The notes under the pieces: model-generated
Databases searched by the model: none
What the model was told of the DNA's origin: nothing
Seen by the model: the letters and a program-made list of their open reading frames with translations, nothing else
Made by a program: the position numbers and the translations under genes
Part shown: positions 1-12,860 of the stretch, piece by piece
How positions within the stretch are numbered: the stretch's first letter is position 1
How the letters are laid out: each line of letters begins with the position of its first letter
DNA from: Callipepla californica brunnescens
Taxonomy: Eukaryota; Chordata; Aves; Galliformes; Odontophoridae
DNA length: 64,000 nt
NCBI GenBank assembly: GCA_023055505.1
Contig: JALIRH010000050.1
Location: 186,001 to 250,000, forward strand
Direction: 5' to 3'

Positions 1-325
1 TTTACATGCCCAGTAGGATTTTAAAAATATTTTCAGTTAAGTGAACTGAACTCCATATGTTTTCATGACATAAAGTAATAGAATTGGGCATCTGAAAGCT
101 CTTTGAGAACCAGAATTCGCTTTGGAAATTTAAAAGGATATGGGAAAATTCCAAGGTTAGTTTAAGAAGAGTACTTTTAAGAAACTATTAAGGTCAGAAA
201 TCATTTAAAAAATAACATGACCACTTAGCTGTAACCTAAGAAAAGGAAGAAACCTCAGATAAATGCTCAGAAACTAGAAAAAAGGATCAACAATTTTACA
301 CTTTTTTTTTCAGCTGTTGCAATAC
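1..325 (-). other. GALNTL6: GALNTL6 intron downstream of the lectin alpha exon (partial)
   Basis: This is AT-rich intronic sequence starting with the GTATTG donor at 325-320. Apart from the A9 run (T9 on the plus strand, 302-310) just inside the donor I see no feature. Confidence 0.85.
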
Positions 326-442
326 CTGTTCGTGTGACCACGTCCGTTCTGAGCCATCCTTCACACAAATGTCTAGCCTTAGTTCAGTCCCTGTGGCTCC
401 ATGTTTGCTGTCCACACAGAGATTGGATGCCACATTTCGAAT
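326..442 (-). CDS. GALNTL6: GALNTL6 internal exon, start of the ricin-type lectin domain
   Basis: This 117-bp exon has 39 codons, phase 0 at both ends. The acceptor is TGACTTTACAG before ATTCGAAAT and the donor is GAACAG followed by GTATTG. The protein is [18 protein letters not shown], then [20 protein letters not shown] and Q. This is the alpha repeat of the lectin domain: Cys9 and Cys26 are the expected disulfide pair, and the CxD motif (Cys9-Val-Asp11) supplies the Asp that binds GalNAc in active lectin repeats of relatives. This exon gives the clearest GALNTL6 (rather than GALNT10) match. Its donor is unusually weak (T at +4 and +5) and an A9 run follows it in the transcript. The remaining lectin repeats must lie before position 1. 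Confidence 0.93.
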
Positions 443-1164
443 CTGTAAAGTCAAGCAGCAACATTTCACATCAAACAAGGCTGCAGAATGGAGTCTCTTA
501 TGAATTCAGCTACCTTAGAAACCGAGGAGTTTAAGACTCAGTGGTATAGAATAGGTTTTACAGGGTAGAGCACCAGGTCTTAGAATGATCTCCTCTTTTG
601 AAGAGCTCCAGAATCAGCAGAGCTAGAAATGTTCTGCTTAACAAACGAGAGGTAGGTGTGCATGAAATAGCCTCATGCAAAGAAAGTAAGAGGGAAAAAA
701 TAAGAATGAGAAGTTCAAAGCTGAGTCTGTCTGGTTTTTTTTAACCACGTTTACCTACAAAAGTTCCTTGTGCTGTCTGTATGCTTCTGCAAACAAACTG
801 CAGTGGGACTTATTCTTAAAAGTATCACTTTGGAAACTGAAACAATTGAGTAGTAACCTGTGACTCTCAGTCACAACACTGCTAAGGACATATTCCTGCA
901 GGACTGGATTGAAAATGCATAGGCTGTCTACTACTACTAAAGAGAGGATAGCGTCATGTTTATTTTGAAATAACACATATTTTCCCTTTAATACCTTGGC
1001 TGAGCTGATTAGAAGTGCTACACCAAAGTGAAAAGGCTTTCTTAAAAAAGAAACCTCCCATTTAATTGAGATACACAGACAGTAAATAACCAAAGCCTAT
1101 GCACCTTCTTCATTCATTTGTCTGCACTTCAAGTTCTGTGTTCATTTTGGATCCGTCACTACAC

Positions 1165-1617
1165 GAAAGACATGGAGGCCCTGGATCACATCCTCAGAAG
1201 GGCAACAAAACTGTGAGGGCACAGGAGAAACTGGGATTGATTGTTTTGTCTGGAGAAGAGGAGGCTCAGGGGAGACCTTATTGCTCCCTACAACTCCTTG
1301 AAAGGAGGTTGTGGCAAGGTGGCTGTCAGATTCTTCTCCTGAGTAACTAGTGATGGAACAAGGGGGAATGGCCTCAAGTTGTACCAGGGGAGGTTCAGGT
1401 TGGATGTTAGGAGAAACTTATTCCCCAGAAGAGCAGTCAGGTATTGGTACGGGCTGCCCAGGGACACGGTAGGGTCACCATCTTTGGAGGTGTTCAAGAA
1501 ATGTTTAGGTAAAGTACTAAGGAATGAGATTTAGTCGGAAATATTGGTGGTAGGTGGATGGCTGGACTAGATGATCTTGGAAGTCTTTTACAACCGTAAT
1601 TATTCTAGGATTCTTGG
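1165..1617 (+). mobile_element. CR1 LINE, 3'-end fragment
   Basis: Plus-strand CR1 retrotransposon fragment. Diagnostic pieces are AGGAGGCTCAGGGGAGACCT near 1258, the AATGGCCTCAAGTTG block near 1367, GGGCTGCCCAGGGA near 1450, GGACTAGATGATCTTGG near 1564 and the terminal ATTCTAGGATTCTT, a decayed copy of the short repeat that ends CR1 elements. It covers the end of the reverse-transcriptase ORF and the 3' UTR. It is 5' truncated, as most CR1 copies are, and moderately diverged with stops in all frames. It lies antisense to GALNTL6. Confidence 0.93.
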
Positions 1618-3634
1618 AGATGTATACAGATTCTGTACATACAATAGACAGAGGGAGCTGCACATTTTGACACTGTTGCAACTACTTCAATCGGTATTTT
1701 AAAAAAAGAGAAGCTAGACGCTGAATACAGCTGAGGGGATGATTCCAATTCTCAATTGAAATTTCTTTTCTTTTTTTTTTTTCTAAGTCATAATTATTGC
1801 CACATTAGACAAACAAATATTGCTACTCTTAAATAATATGGCTTATCTCACAGAAAAAAGCCCAAAACCAAAACAGGATAAAAAAACAACTCATCACGGA
1901 AAACAACACAGGGAGAACAAAAGGAGTAAGCCCTCTGCTTGTAATACACAAAGTAGAACTGCTTTGCTCTTTTTTTTATTATTATTTTGGAGGTTTGGAA
2001 TTGAATCTATTCATCATGTTCTAAGAAAGATTTAGACAGATGGGAAAGCAACAGGACCTGAAGAAAAAACAAACAAACAAAAAACAACACATCACCTCCA
2101 GGAAAGGCTTCAGGAAATCTATTTGCTTAGCCTAGAAAGGAGCAGATTGAGCAAATGACGTGAGCAGCAGTTTGAGCTCCAGAATTCTCTGAGCCATCAC
2201 CAGAGCTCAAAGGCATATCTTTCAAAATACGGACAAGCACAGTTTTAGCGCATTTTTTCTTATTTTTATGCAACAAAATCGCTGTAGAAGCAATTGCTGC
2301 TAACCTTCTAGTTTACACAGATACAGAAATCCAGCACTGAGCCCCAAAGTAGAGTCATGTTGACTGCAAAAAAAAGGGTGAAAGATAATAAGCTTTCAAT
2401 AACTCTCCCCTCATTTTCATATAATCCATAAAAAAAGACATATAAGAACAATGAGGGGAAAATATTTAATTTTTATGTATCTTTTTTTTTTATGTGAAAA
2501 AACTTTTCCAAAGATTATCTGGATTCAGATCTATATAATGAAAGAATACACCCCACATCTAATGAATGCTCATTGGATTGTCATAATTTTGTCTAGATGG
2601 CATTACTCCATCCTGTTCTCACTCACTTGGATGTTGTGGCGAATGTATTCTAAGCATTCTTGGAAAGCTTTGAGCCAAAGCAACATTTAGTATATTCACT
2701 GCTGGAATCCATCTCTCTCTCTTTTTTTTTTTTAAATTTTTATTTTTTATTTCTTCTGCTCCTGAAATGCTTCCTCAAGTTAGTTTTATTTTAGTTTGTT
2801 GCAGCTGAAATGGTAATTCATTTTTTTTTTTTTAATAATCCATCCTTTCAGCTGCAGAGGGGTTGTGGTTTGTTTTTCATTTTCTTTTTGTATTACAGAC
2901 ATATCAGTCAAGTCTGTGCTTTTGTTCTCAGGCATTTCTGTGTGGCCTTGGCAGTCACTAGAAATTGGATCACGCCATCAAAATGCTGCCAGAACCACAG
3001 GGAACATTCTGCTGAACACCAGAACTGTGTTGCCTACAAATCCCCTAAGATCCCTTCACAGAAGAAGGAAGGAGAGTAGGAATGCAGCTAAGAGATGCTG
3101 CATTTTCATGTATACATTGATACTGCTTTGTCTCCAGTCATGCAATGAACGTCAAATATTTAAGTTACAACTGGAGACATAACTAGCACTCCTAACACAC
3201 TCCCATTTCTAACTTTTGTAGCTGGGTAACTGTGGGAACTTTTTATCTCACATGTAGTTCTTGAAATATTATTTGAACACACACTGGGACAACACTACTA
3301 AGAAAGATGGTGGGCCCTACAGTTCTTATAGAGAACAACTGATGTGTTAAAGCACAGACTAATGGGCTCATTTTCATCCTATTCCATGGGGAAGTTGTAA
3401 GACCAAAGATATAGAGACTCTTTCAGTGTTGCACCTATGCTTTGGAAAACGTAAACTTGCCAAGTGAGGGAGATTTCTGCTCTTGTATCATCTGATTTCT
3501 GTCTTTTAAATAAGGCAGCAAGCCATAAGATAAAGGACTGCTCAAGTCTAGATACAGTTGTCCTTGGGTTTTATGAAGGAGTTAAATAGACATGAAAACT
3601 GCAACTTCCTTTTTCTACATTAGCATGCCTACAT

Positions 3635-3657
3635 AAAAAAAAAAAAAAAAAAAAAAA
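3635..3657. repeat. A23 homopolymer
   Basis: Uninterrupted run of 23 A. No retrotransposon body was recognised directly upstream, so it is not assigned to an element. Confidence 0.95.
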
Positions 3658-4287
3658 GTTCCTGACAAATAGGCAAAGCCTAGAGAAAGAAGCAGATTAG
3701 CTCAATTGAACTACAAGAGTAGAGAGGGGAATATATTAAAAAGGAATTGGGGCATTAGAGGATAAAAGCTCTTTGAGCCTAGGTTTTACATTTGAAGAAG
3801 ACATTTGAAGCTGCTGATTTCATAGTTATTTCTACATTAATTTCCAGGAAAAAGAACAAAGGACTTATAAAAATAAAATATTTGTGGCAGATGTTGTCAG
3901 TATGGTCAACTGTACTAGATTATTAGTTCCTGTTAAAATACTCCATTCTAAATTCAGGGTTTGTACGCTTCCTCGTGTTTCTCAATAGCATTTACATACA
4001 GAAGAATAGACTGCCTCCTAAATAACATTTCTGCCTTAGTTTCTGCTGGGACAGAATTGTTTTCTTCAGAGTGCCCGGTATGATGCTATGTTTTGCTCTA
4101 GGAGAAAACAACACTGATAGCGCACCAATGTTTACAGTTACGGGTGAGCAGTGTTGTACAGAAACAAGGCTGTTCCAGTTTCTCAGTTGATACTAACAAA
4201 GGGCTGGGATGGATACAGGGAAAGGTAATGGCAAATAACCAGTTCTAAATTACTCAAAAAAATGTGAGAGTCACAGTTCACATAAAG

Positions 4288-5645
4288 AAAGACACAAGAT
4301 ACAATTGGCCTTCTGGGCTGCAAGAGCACATTGCTGGCTCATGTTAAGACTTTCATCAACTGATGCCCCCAGATCCTCCTCAGGGCTGCTCTCAAGACAT
4401 TCTCTACCTAGCCTGTATTCATGCTTGGGATGGCCCCGAAACAGGTGCAGGACCTTGCACTTGGCTGTGTTGGAACTTCATGAGGCTGGCATGGACCCAC
4501 CTCTGAAGCCTGTCCAGGTCCCTCTGGATAGCATCCCTTCCCTCTAGAGTGTCAGCTGCTTCACTCACCTTGGTGTCATCTGCAAACTTGCTGAGGTTGC
4601 ACTCAATCCCACTGTCCATGTTGCCTACAAATACGTTAAATAGCACCGGTCCCAGCACTGATCCCCAAGGAATACCACTCATCACTGGTCTCCATTTGGA
4701 CACTTAACTGTTGACCACAACTCTCTGAGTGTGACCACCCAGCCAGTCCCTTATCTAGCAAGTGGTCCATCCATCATATCCTTTTTTCTCCAATTTGGCA
4801 ACCAAGATGTCATGTGGGATGGTGTCAAACACTTTGCACAAGTCCAGGTAGATGATGTCAGTTGCTCCTCCTTTATTTATTGATGCTGTAACTCCATCGT
4901 AATAGGCCACCAAGTTTCTCAGGCACAATTTGCCCTTGGTAAAGCCTTGTTGCTTACCACCAATCACCTCACCTTGATTTTCCATGTGCCTTAGTAGGAC
5001 CTACAGGAGGATCTGCTCCACCATCTTGCCAGGCACAGAGGTGAGACTGACTGGCCTGTAGTTCCCTGGATCTTCTTTTCCCTTCTTGAAAATGGGGTTT
5101 ATGTTTCCCCTTTTCCAGTCATTGGGAACTTCACTAGACTTCCACGACCTTCCAAATATGATGGACAGCAGCTTGGCAACTTCATTTGCCAGCTTCCCCA
5201 GAACCTGTGGAAGAATCTCGTCCTATCCTATGGACTTGTGCACCTTCAGGTTCTTTAGATGGTCTTCACTTACCGCAGGCACGTCTTCCACCTCCCAGTT
5301 CTTACCTTTGCTTTCTGTAGCTTGGGCAGTGTGGCTAGAGCCCTTGCCAGTGAAAAGTGAGGCAAAGAAATCATTAAGCATCTCAGATTTCTCCATATTC
5401 CTAGGGCCCAGGTCTCCATTCTCCTGCTGGAGAGGGCCCACTACTTTCCTGGCCTTCCTTTTATCACTGCTATACCTGTAGAATTTCTTATTGTTCCCCT
5501 TTATGTCTGCCTAGATTTAATTCTATCTGTGTTTTAGCTTTCCTAACCTGATCCCTGGCTGCTCAGGCAACTTCTTTGTAGACTTCCAGGTAACTCATTC
5601 TTGCTCTATTCCCTAGACTTCCTTTTCGTACACTGTGCATAACTT
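4288..5645 (-). mobile_element. CR1 LINE with decayed reverse-transcriptase ORF, truncated at its 3' end
   Basis: Minus-strand CR1 fragment of about 1.36 kb, the largest transposable element here. Broken ORF pieces read in order: 5441-5223 (pre-RT segment with FFASLF), 4985-4755 ([25 protein letters not shown]) and 4703-4419 (GSVLGPVLFN, then the polymerase-type FADD at 4586-4575, then RDAIQRDLDRL). Frameshifts and stops separate them, so no functional protein is made. The copy ends around 4290 just after a [16 protein letters not shown] segment, so the final part of the RT ORF and the 3' UTR are absent. That is odd, because target-primed insertion normally preserves the 3' end. It is in the same orientation as GALNTL6. 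Confidence 0.93.
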
Positions 5646-5749
5646 GTTATATACATTCATACATATACTGTCCTAACTATTAACTATTAAACTTTTCCTT
5701 TTCTGTATCTTAATAAATAGCTTTATCCCAACCCAGAAGTTCTATGTTG

Positions 5750-5768
5750 TTTTTTTTTTTTTTTTTTT
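5750..5768. repeat. T19 homopolymer
   Basis: Run of 19 T about 100 bp beyond the high-coordinate edge of the minus-strand CR1 copy. It is not at that element's 3' end and so is not its tail. Confidence 0.95.
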
Positions 5769-8700
5769 CCCTGATTCTCTCCTCCATCTCCCTTCAAGTT
5801 TTGCAGGACTTATGTGATTTCATCTGCTCTCCATGAGAGAGGCAGATTAAGATGGTCTGGCTTTTTACATTGAAGAATACAGTAGTTCCTTCAAGATTTG
5901 CTCTTGAGAGCATGGGTGATGCTCTGCCTGCTCTGCAGCCCCACTGTCAGCCTGGGTAACCTCAGCCTTGGTGGAAGCAGTGGTTGAGTTAGAGATGGGG
6001 AATTGCTCCCAGCAGCATGAGGGTCTACTCTGTGCGCTCACTGTGCCCTAACCAAATTCACAAAAAAACAAAAATGGGGAAGCAGAGCAATCTAAAGGCA
6101 GCTTTATGCTCAGCACGGTCACCTTAAAATGATGAAGGTGGAGATGATGCTGTGACTATCCTCATGGTGTCCCATACAACACAGCAACATGAAAGGAACC
6201 TTGATTTTACCAGCTCAAATAAACACTTTCCCTATATCTGACTCAATGCTGAAAATAAGAAAGTATCTGTAACTCTTGAGAGACACTAAAAACATCCATT
6301 TATGTTGCTTTTTTTTTTTCTTTGCCTGAGCAGCACTTAAAGATGATTTTAGTGCATGCTTATATTCTCAGATAACCCTAGGGCCATCAATGTCTACAGA
6401 TCAAATAAAGAGAAATGAGACACCTTTCCTGACAACAGATACACAGCAATTTGAAATGGATTTATCATTTTTGTGAGCCATAAAAAGGAAAAGTTGAAGT
6501 TGAAAAAAGTCAGGCACTGCCAAAGACCTCCCTGAAGAAACAGGGAACTCTGCTGTGCTGCATGACATTGATCCTGATGGAAGAACTGCAAGAAACATAT
6601 CTGCGTGCTCTTGTTCTGTGTGAGATGGGAAATCGCTGGTTATACTACTTTCATACAATGCCCATGTGACACTTGGTGGGCTGATACTTACTCATTAAGG
6701 CAACGAAGGTAAGACTTTAAAACCAAAAATAATCAAAAGAGATTACTGCATTCTTACATTTTAATCCTTTTTCAGATATGCTTCTTGATTTAATTTCATG
6801 TGTGACATTTTCATGCCGGCGTTGTAGAACAATTCTATAAAATCCATGAGGTCTGGACTGAAAAACGAATATTTTGATGTTCTGTAGCTCAACACTGCTG
6901 CAGTGACTGAGTGACTTGCTTTGTATTAAATCACTGAATAAGAAGTTTATGCAACAACAAATGAAACCAAGCTTAAATATTTCCCTTTTGACTCAGTAAA
7001 ACAAATCAATCTTTTTCATATCTCCCTTACAATAGGATTTGTAAAGCCTAAAACAAATTACTACAATGTCTGGCAGCATATGATTGATTTACTGTAAAAT
7101 GTGTTTTCAAAGATATTGTTGGAAGCTGCAGAATACACACACAGTGGCTTGTAGATTTAGGAATTCTTCCTAAGAAAACATTCAATGCCCAAATTTCACC
7201 TAATGCAGCTATTGTTTTTAACTTCCTTCAGCAGGATTTCCAATACACATTACAAGTAAATTATTGCACCTTTGAAAGAGAATGGGATGGTTATTACTGT
7301 TTTTCAGCTGATAGCACAGTTTCCAATATATTTTTAAGGAAAAGAAAAAATCTAATTGAAAATTTGCCTTTTTTTTTTCCTGCCAGGAGAGAAAACAGTA
7401 CAATAATCTCATTCAAGGAACTGACAATCTCACTAACCTTAATCTGTCTGAATTCATTGCTGCATTGCTTTACTGCACATATTTCAGATGTTAGAAGGCA
7501 GAACAAAATATAAATGAAAGATATACCCTGTCAGCTACAAAGGACAAAAGACACAAACAAGAACAAGAGATAAGGTCATGCCGAGGGTAGTGAAGACAAC
7601 TAGTTCTTTGTTTCTCAGATTTACTTCTTCTCTACCATGAATAGATTTTGTTGAGAGAATTAGGAATCAGATTTTAAGTAAGAGCGTTTGCAGAAAGAGA
7701 AAAGTTATGCAGAAGTTGTTTATGAGATGTCTGCATTTACACCAGATAGCTTCTACTAGTTGTGCATCAAAATACCAGATCCAAAGACTGCCTGAGCACC
7801 TCTTTGTTTATTCTTCCTCAGACTGATATAAAGTCTTTCCAAGTGCAGGCAGAGACAGTACTAAATGGCAGTCAGCCTTGGCATAGACTTCTGGTGTGTT
7901 TAGTCAGCAAGGCTTCTAGAGCTGCTTGATTCTTACAAAACAGTAAAACACAGTCTGTGTTCCTCTCTCTGTTTCTAATTATGACAGCCATTGACCTTCA
8001 AATTTGCTCAAGTTCTTCGCAAGTGCCAACAAATTAATTAAAACTTCACAGGAATGTGATAGTCTCAGGAAAAAAAAAAGAGTGGTAGGACTGAAACTTC
8101 TCTTGTTATGTCAGAGAAACTGTTATTTTAGAGGAAACAAAGTCTTTGGTCTTCATTTCCTTCCTAAGATCTCAGTAAGTACTTTTAAAATACAGATTAG
8201 TTACCATTGCTATGATGTACAATTTACTTTCAAGAAATTGTGTTTTTATGCAAGGAATGCATCGATAACGATGTGTGCAGACTTAATATCTGAATCCCAA
8301 TCTCCTTTACTTAGGCCCTCTCACTGAGTTAAGGATTGTTTGGCTGCCCATAGAAGTTACAAATCTCATGATCATATTCCTTGAAGAATGCACATGTATA
8401 CACGTGGAAGACTGTGAAAGAAGACATAAAAGTAATCACACGACCCTGACCAAGCCTGGCTTCTACCAACAAATCTGTTACCTTTTTATGTAAATTTATC
8501 CCACGAAGTGTGGGCAGCAGCATTAAAGATATATTAACGACAAAGGACTTCATTGTTGAGTAATGTCTATTAAGACACACATAAATTGAAGCTAATTTGA
8601 ACTTCCCTAATTGGCAGCTTGCAGAGAAGAATTAAGGATTGCTACTGCCATGGGAAGTTCTTAAAATTTGGAGATGAGGCAATCAGCTATTGATACAGAA

Positions 8701-9815
8701 TGAAAGAAAGAAATCTGGAGAACAACAAAGGTACCTGTGCTTAGTAATCCCCTGGATGGACTGTGACCACTGGTGATATACTGAAAGGATCTTACCAAAG
8801 GTTTTGGTCAAAAAATGCATTTTTCAGTTTGTCTGAGAACCCTAAGAGCATCTCCAGCAAAATGAGAGAGGTCCAGAACTCAGCACAGATATTTTTACTT
8901 TTTTAAATAGTTGCAAAATACAGTGGAAAAGTAAAGCATTTCCTATAAATCTTAATTAATAAAGTGGAAAAAGTTGTATGCATATCACCTCCAAGATGCA
9001 ATGAATCAGCCACAGCTCCTAGGAGAGCCACTGAGCTTTCCAGTTTAGCTATGGAAGTAATTTCCAGTCCCTGCACTCTGTGCTTTCATTTCACCTACAC
9101 AAAACAAAATGCCAAAACAGGGCTTGCCATGGCTCTGCTCTTCAGAGAACTCTGTCGGCAGAACTTCTTTGAGCACGGTTGGAGAGTTCCAGCAGGTCAT
9201 TTCTTTGCCCCCGCTCAAATGATGTTCAGATGGTAACTTCCCTTTTCTCTCCTTTCCTTTCCTTTGTCCCCCAAAGACACGTTCCATTTGCCTGCTACCA
9301 GCAAGTGGAACCTACAAAATGTGGACCACAGGTTCAGTAAAACTAGTATTTCAAAAAGAAAATTACCAAGACTCCACTTTTCATATTTGTATATATAAAC
9401 AAAACAGGCCAAACTTAACTGCACCTGCACAGTAACCCTGGTGAACTGCAAGAATAGGAGGAGGTATGTAAGCAGATAAAGACTTCCTTTTTGCGACCTC
9501 CTTTTTGCTAAATAGACTCTCAGCATGTAAAATCAACTTGTGACATGCAATAACGAGTGCTACATGATCTTTTCCATGTTCTTGTTCTCAATGGGCACGT
9601 ATCTTATGGCCTGTACACGCTACATTGTAATTAATTATAAAATGGACAGCAACAATCCTAAGACATGACAATTCCTCATTTTAATGGCTAATTCAGAGAT
9701 GAAGTCCCTTAATAACACTACTTATCAAAGGTGCCAAATATAATTTCGTACTTTTAATTTCCTGTGAGGTAAAATGTTAGGCTCATTTAAATTTCTTCTA
9801 ATTTGTATTCCTCAC

Positions 9816-10037
9816 CTCCCCCCAGGCAGCAGGTGGAGGCTCCACAGGTGGGTAATATTTGGGGACGTCCCAAGCCACTGCAGCCATGAACCACTTGAAA
9901 TCTTTACATTTCAGGTGCTTGCGAAGTTCCTTCTGGGCAGAGATGTCACCAGTTGAGAGATGTCTGTACTCGGGCCGTCGCTGGTAAATGTACTCTGCAA
10001 ACTCATCCATCCATGTCTCTGCCACACGCTTCAGGTT
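9816..10037 (-). CDS. GALNTL6: GALNTL6 internal exon, end of catalytic domain and linker
   Basis: This 222-bp exon has 74 codons, phase 0 at both ends. The acceptor is CTGCACAG before AACCTGAAG and the donor is GGGGAG followed by GTGAGG. The protein begins [20 protein letters not shown] and ends [15 protein letters not shown]. The WMDE element (residues 9-12) and the CKDFKWFM element (43-51) are conserved at the C-terminal edge of the catalytic domain in this family. The proline-rich [11 protein letters not shown] stretch is the linker and entry to the ricin-type lectin domain. The upstream 3' splice site has a purine-containing tract, TTTTTTTCTGCTGCACAG, still a good acceptor. No breaks are seen. 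Open frames on the plus strand across this exon are antisense shadows. Confidence 0.95.
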
Positions 10038-12477
10038 CTGTGCAGCAGAAAAAAAAACTGCAAACATTATTTTTTTTTCATGCATTGACTGAAATGATAT
10101 CTCTGATGGGGAGAATAATACAAACAAAAACAATCAGCAGCCCATACAACTTGTAAGATTAACTGGTCTAGCTTTTCATTGTTAACATATAGTTAAAGCG
10201 TAGAGCAATTACTATGGAGCATTAAATATCCTCTTTACTTGCTATCTCTGTAAAATAAAATCTTTTGTCTGATGAACATCTAATTTTACTTTCTACTCTT
10301 TATGCATCTTCACATGGGCTTTAATTAGTGCTGGATGTTAAACAGAGATTTTCTTTCAGCTGGTAACATTTGTACCCATGCCTTTTCCTGTTAGCTTGGA
10401 ACCTTCTAATTAGCATGAATAGTTCGAGCTATTCCTTCTGATACATCTCTCTTCACATCTGAAAGGCATCTAAACTTCAGCCATCATATGGTCTCTTTGC
10501 CTAGCTTTTGTATTTCTGATCTTTCTCCAGTCTTGGCTAACTTCTCTTCATCAAGCCACATCCCCTGTTGCGTCCCCAATTCTCTTTAGGGTGATTTTAG
10601 AAAACTTTCCAGAAATTGAGGTCTAGTTGCCCTCTTTTCCAAAATTACATCTCACAGTTCATGCCCACATTTTGGGCACGAATTACATGCATATGTACGG
10701 GGACAAACAGTCATGACACAATAGTGCTCCATCTCCTGTTTGGTTTTGCACTAGCTTTGGACAGGAAGGTTTGTTGTATTAGTGTACCAACAAATCTGCA
10801 AAAGCAGAGCCTGTAATTCTGGAGTGGAGCTGAGCTGAGGCAAAGCAACTTGTGGGACAGGTAGAGCATCTTGTGGCTTTCTGCACACATCCTATTCATA
10901 TCAAGGGCTATTTTTTTGTGAATCCCAGTTCTGGCTTATGTCCCACAGGGTTTATTTTTGTTGGCACTTTGCAGGAAAGAAAACTACCAATTTTCTTGTG
11001 TAAAAATTCGTTCAAAGTAATTAAATCAGCTCACTGAAATCATAAAATAAAAAAGACTTGTAAGGAAAAATCCCAGGCAGATAAGACTGAAATAAATAAA
11101 TTCTATTGTTGTTTAGCATCACGGAGGCTAAATAGCTGTGGGGTAGGGATGGGGATTATCTCTATTTCTGTATGTTATTTTTCTACATGAATTTATATGC
11201 AGATGTTGAAGTGGAGAATAGATTTATTCTATTCTGCATTTCCACAGCTGCCCAATAACCTCTTATTCCAGTAATAATGCGACATCTCATTGGATGACAT
11301 TGACATGCTGAAGCATTCTTATTGCTTTGTTTGTAAAAACAGGATCATCAAGTTTTGTAATATTCTTTTTATAGAACACTAACTGCAAAGTGCTGAGATT
11401 TGCTCTGTAATAAGCTGGAGGACAATGTACATCTGATTATCAGCAGCATAAGGTAATGCTTCTTCTCAGAACATTCTCTGCATATAAGTTAGCCTGATTC
11501 TTACTTTGATTTGCTCTTGAGATTCATTTGAAAGATCCTTCCTTGAATTTTATTAATCTGCATAAACTAGAAGTCTCTGAACTAATAAGATTGATCTGAA
11601 TATAAAGACAGCAAGACACAGAATGAACTTGTAGCTGAAATTGCAAGATATGTTTCTAGGTGTTTTGTCTCAGTGAACAAAATACATTGAAACCTGCAGG
11701 GGTAAAGCAAGCACAATTAAAGAAGTTTAAGAAATAACATCACTTCTATACCTACACAGAAATGGCTCATACCTCACATAAGGTTGCCTTTTGTTTTTGT
11801 CATAAAAATCCAAATTTATTTAATTTACAAGACATTTGAATTCAAGAATATAGGAACTGGGTAGGACAAAGAAAGCAAGAATAAACTCAAGAATACTATC
11901 TAAGTGACAATCCCATGCTTTCAGCAGAAACCACATGACATAAAAATCTACAAAGTACAAGTACTATGGGATGAGACTCTGCAGAAGAGGCCAAAATATA
12001 CTTAAGTATACTAAACCCAATAGCTAAAATCTGGAAAACAATTGTGATCCTTCTAGCACATTTTCCACTTGTATATGTTGTACACTTCATTACTCTTCAT
12101 TACTATAATGCACATAAAGTTTAAGACTTTTGTAGAAAATATCATGCTATATTTTTGGCAATCTCTTTATCTAATAGTGTCATTTCCATATTAAAAACCA
12201 TATGGTAAAAGTACAGTAAAAATATTTCTGAGGAAAGAAAAATTGAAAGTAACTCCAGCAGAGACTTAGCCCGTTGGTATTATAGCAGACTGCTGGAGTT
12301 TTCTCCAGTTATTTGGCTAATCTGAAAGAACAGCATTCTTCCCTAAATGATTGTAACAGAATGAGAAAGGAGTCCAACAGAAATGCGGCATATTATTATA
12401 CTTGCTCATTAGCTCAAAGTTCCCATTCACCCATCAAAATCTCCTTGTCTTCCTACAAACCCTTAACTGATGTAATT

Positions 12478-12512
12478 CTTTTTTCTTTCTTTCTTTTTTT
12501 TTTTTTTTTTTT
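12478..12512. repeat. T-rich (CTTT) tract
   Basis: TTTTTTCTTTCTTTC followed by a long T run. It ends about 100 bp before the old CR1 fragment. Confidence 0.92.
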
Positions 12513-12606
12513 AATTTTCCTGTGATGATCAGACCTTACCCAAGCTGAAGAAAGTGCAGTTCTGCACATTACTCCTTAAGTATCAGGTAAGCTGCTTTAT
12601 CCATAT

Positions 12607-12860
12607 ATCATAGAATATCCTGAGTTAGAAGGTACCCACAGGGATCATGGAGTCCAACCCTTGATTCCACACCAGATACCCAAAATTCAAACCCAAATCT
12701 GAGAGTGATGTCTAAAAATGGAATAATGTTCATGAACAGGACTTTCTCCTCATGAACACATCTTGGCTGATTAATGACTACATTGTGCTTTTCAGTTATT
12801 CCTAAAGTAATCTTCTCCATAATTTTACTCATTGAAGTGAGTCTGACAGGATTCAGATCT
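12607..12860 (-). mobile_element. Old, internally deleted CR1 LINE fragment
   Basis: Minus-strand CR1-like remnant. The low-coordinate end (from CATAGAATATCC, 12610) resembles the CR1 3' terminus, with GATCATGGAGTCCAACCC following. The high-coordinate part (about 12750-12860) encodes on the minus strand PVRLTSMSKIMEKIT, matching the conserved start of the CR1 RT region (P-V-S-L-T-S..KIMEKI). Sequence normally lying between the two is missing, so this is probably one heavily diverged element with a large internal deletion. Two independent fragments remain possible. Confidence 0.7.

Larger units (their letters stand above)
443..9815 (-). other. GALNTL6: GALNTL6 intron, about 9.4 kb
   Basis: The intron lies between the linker exon and the lectin exon. 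It contains two CR1 fragments (1165-1617 and 4288-5645), a 23-base A run, a 19-base T run and a CCTTT-rich patch near 9240-9265. The stretches 540-1160, 1620-4285 and 5650-9810 otherwise show no recognisable gene, RNA or repeat. Confidence 0.85.

Noticed and set aside
3635..3657. A23 run as the tail of a processed pseudogene or SINE
   Set aside because: No recognisable gene-like or SINE sequence precedes it and no flanking target duplication was found.
9774..10156. Two plus-strand frames over the linker exon
   Set aside because: They are antisense to the 9816-10037 exon and carry no features of their own.
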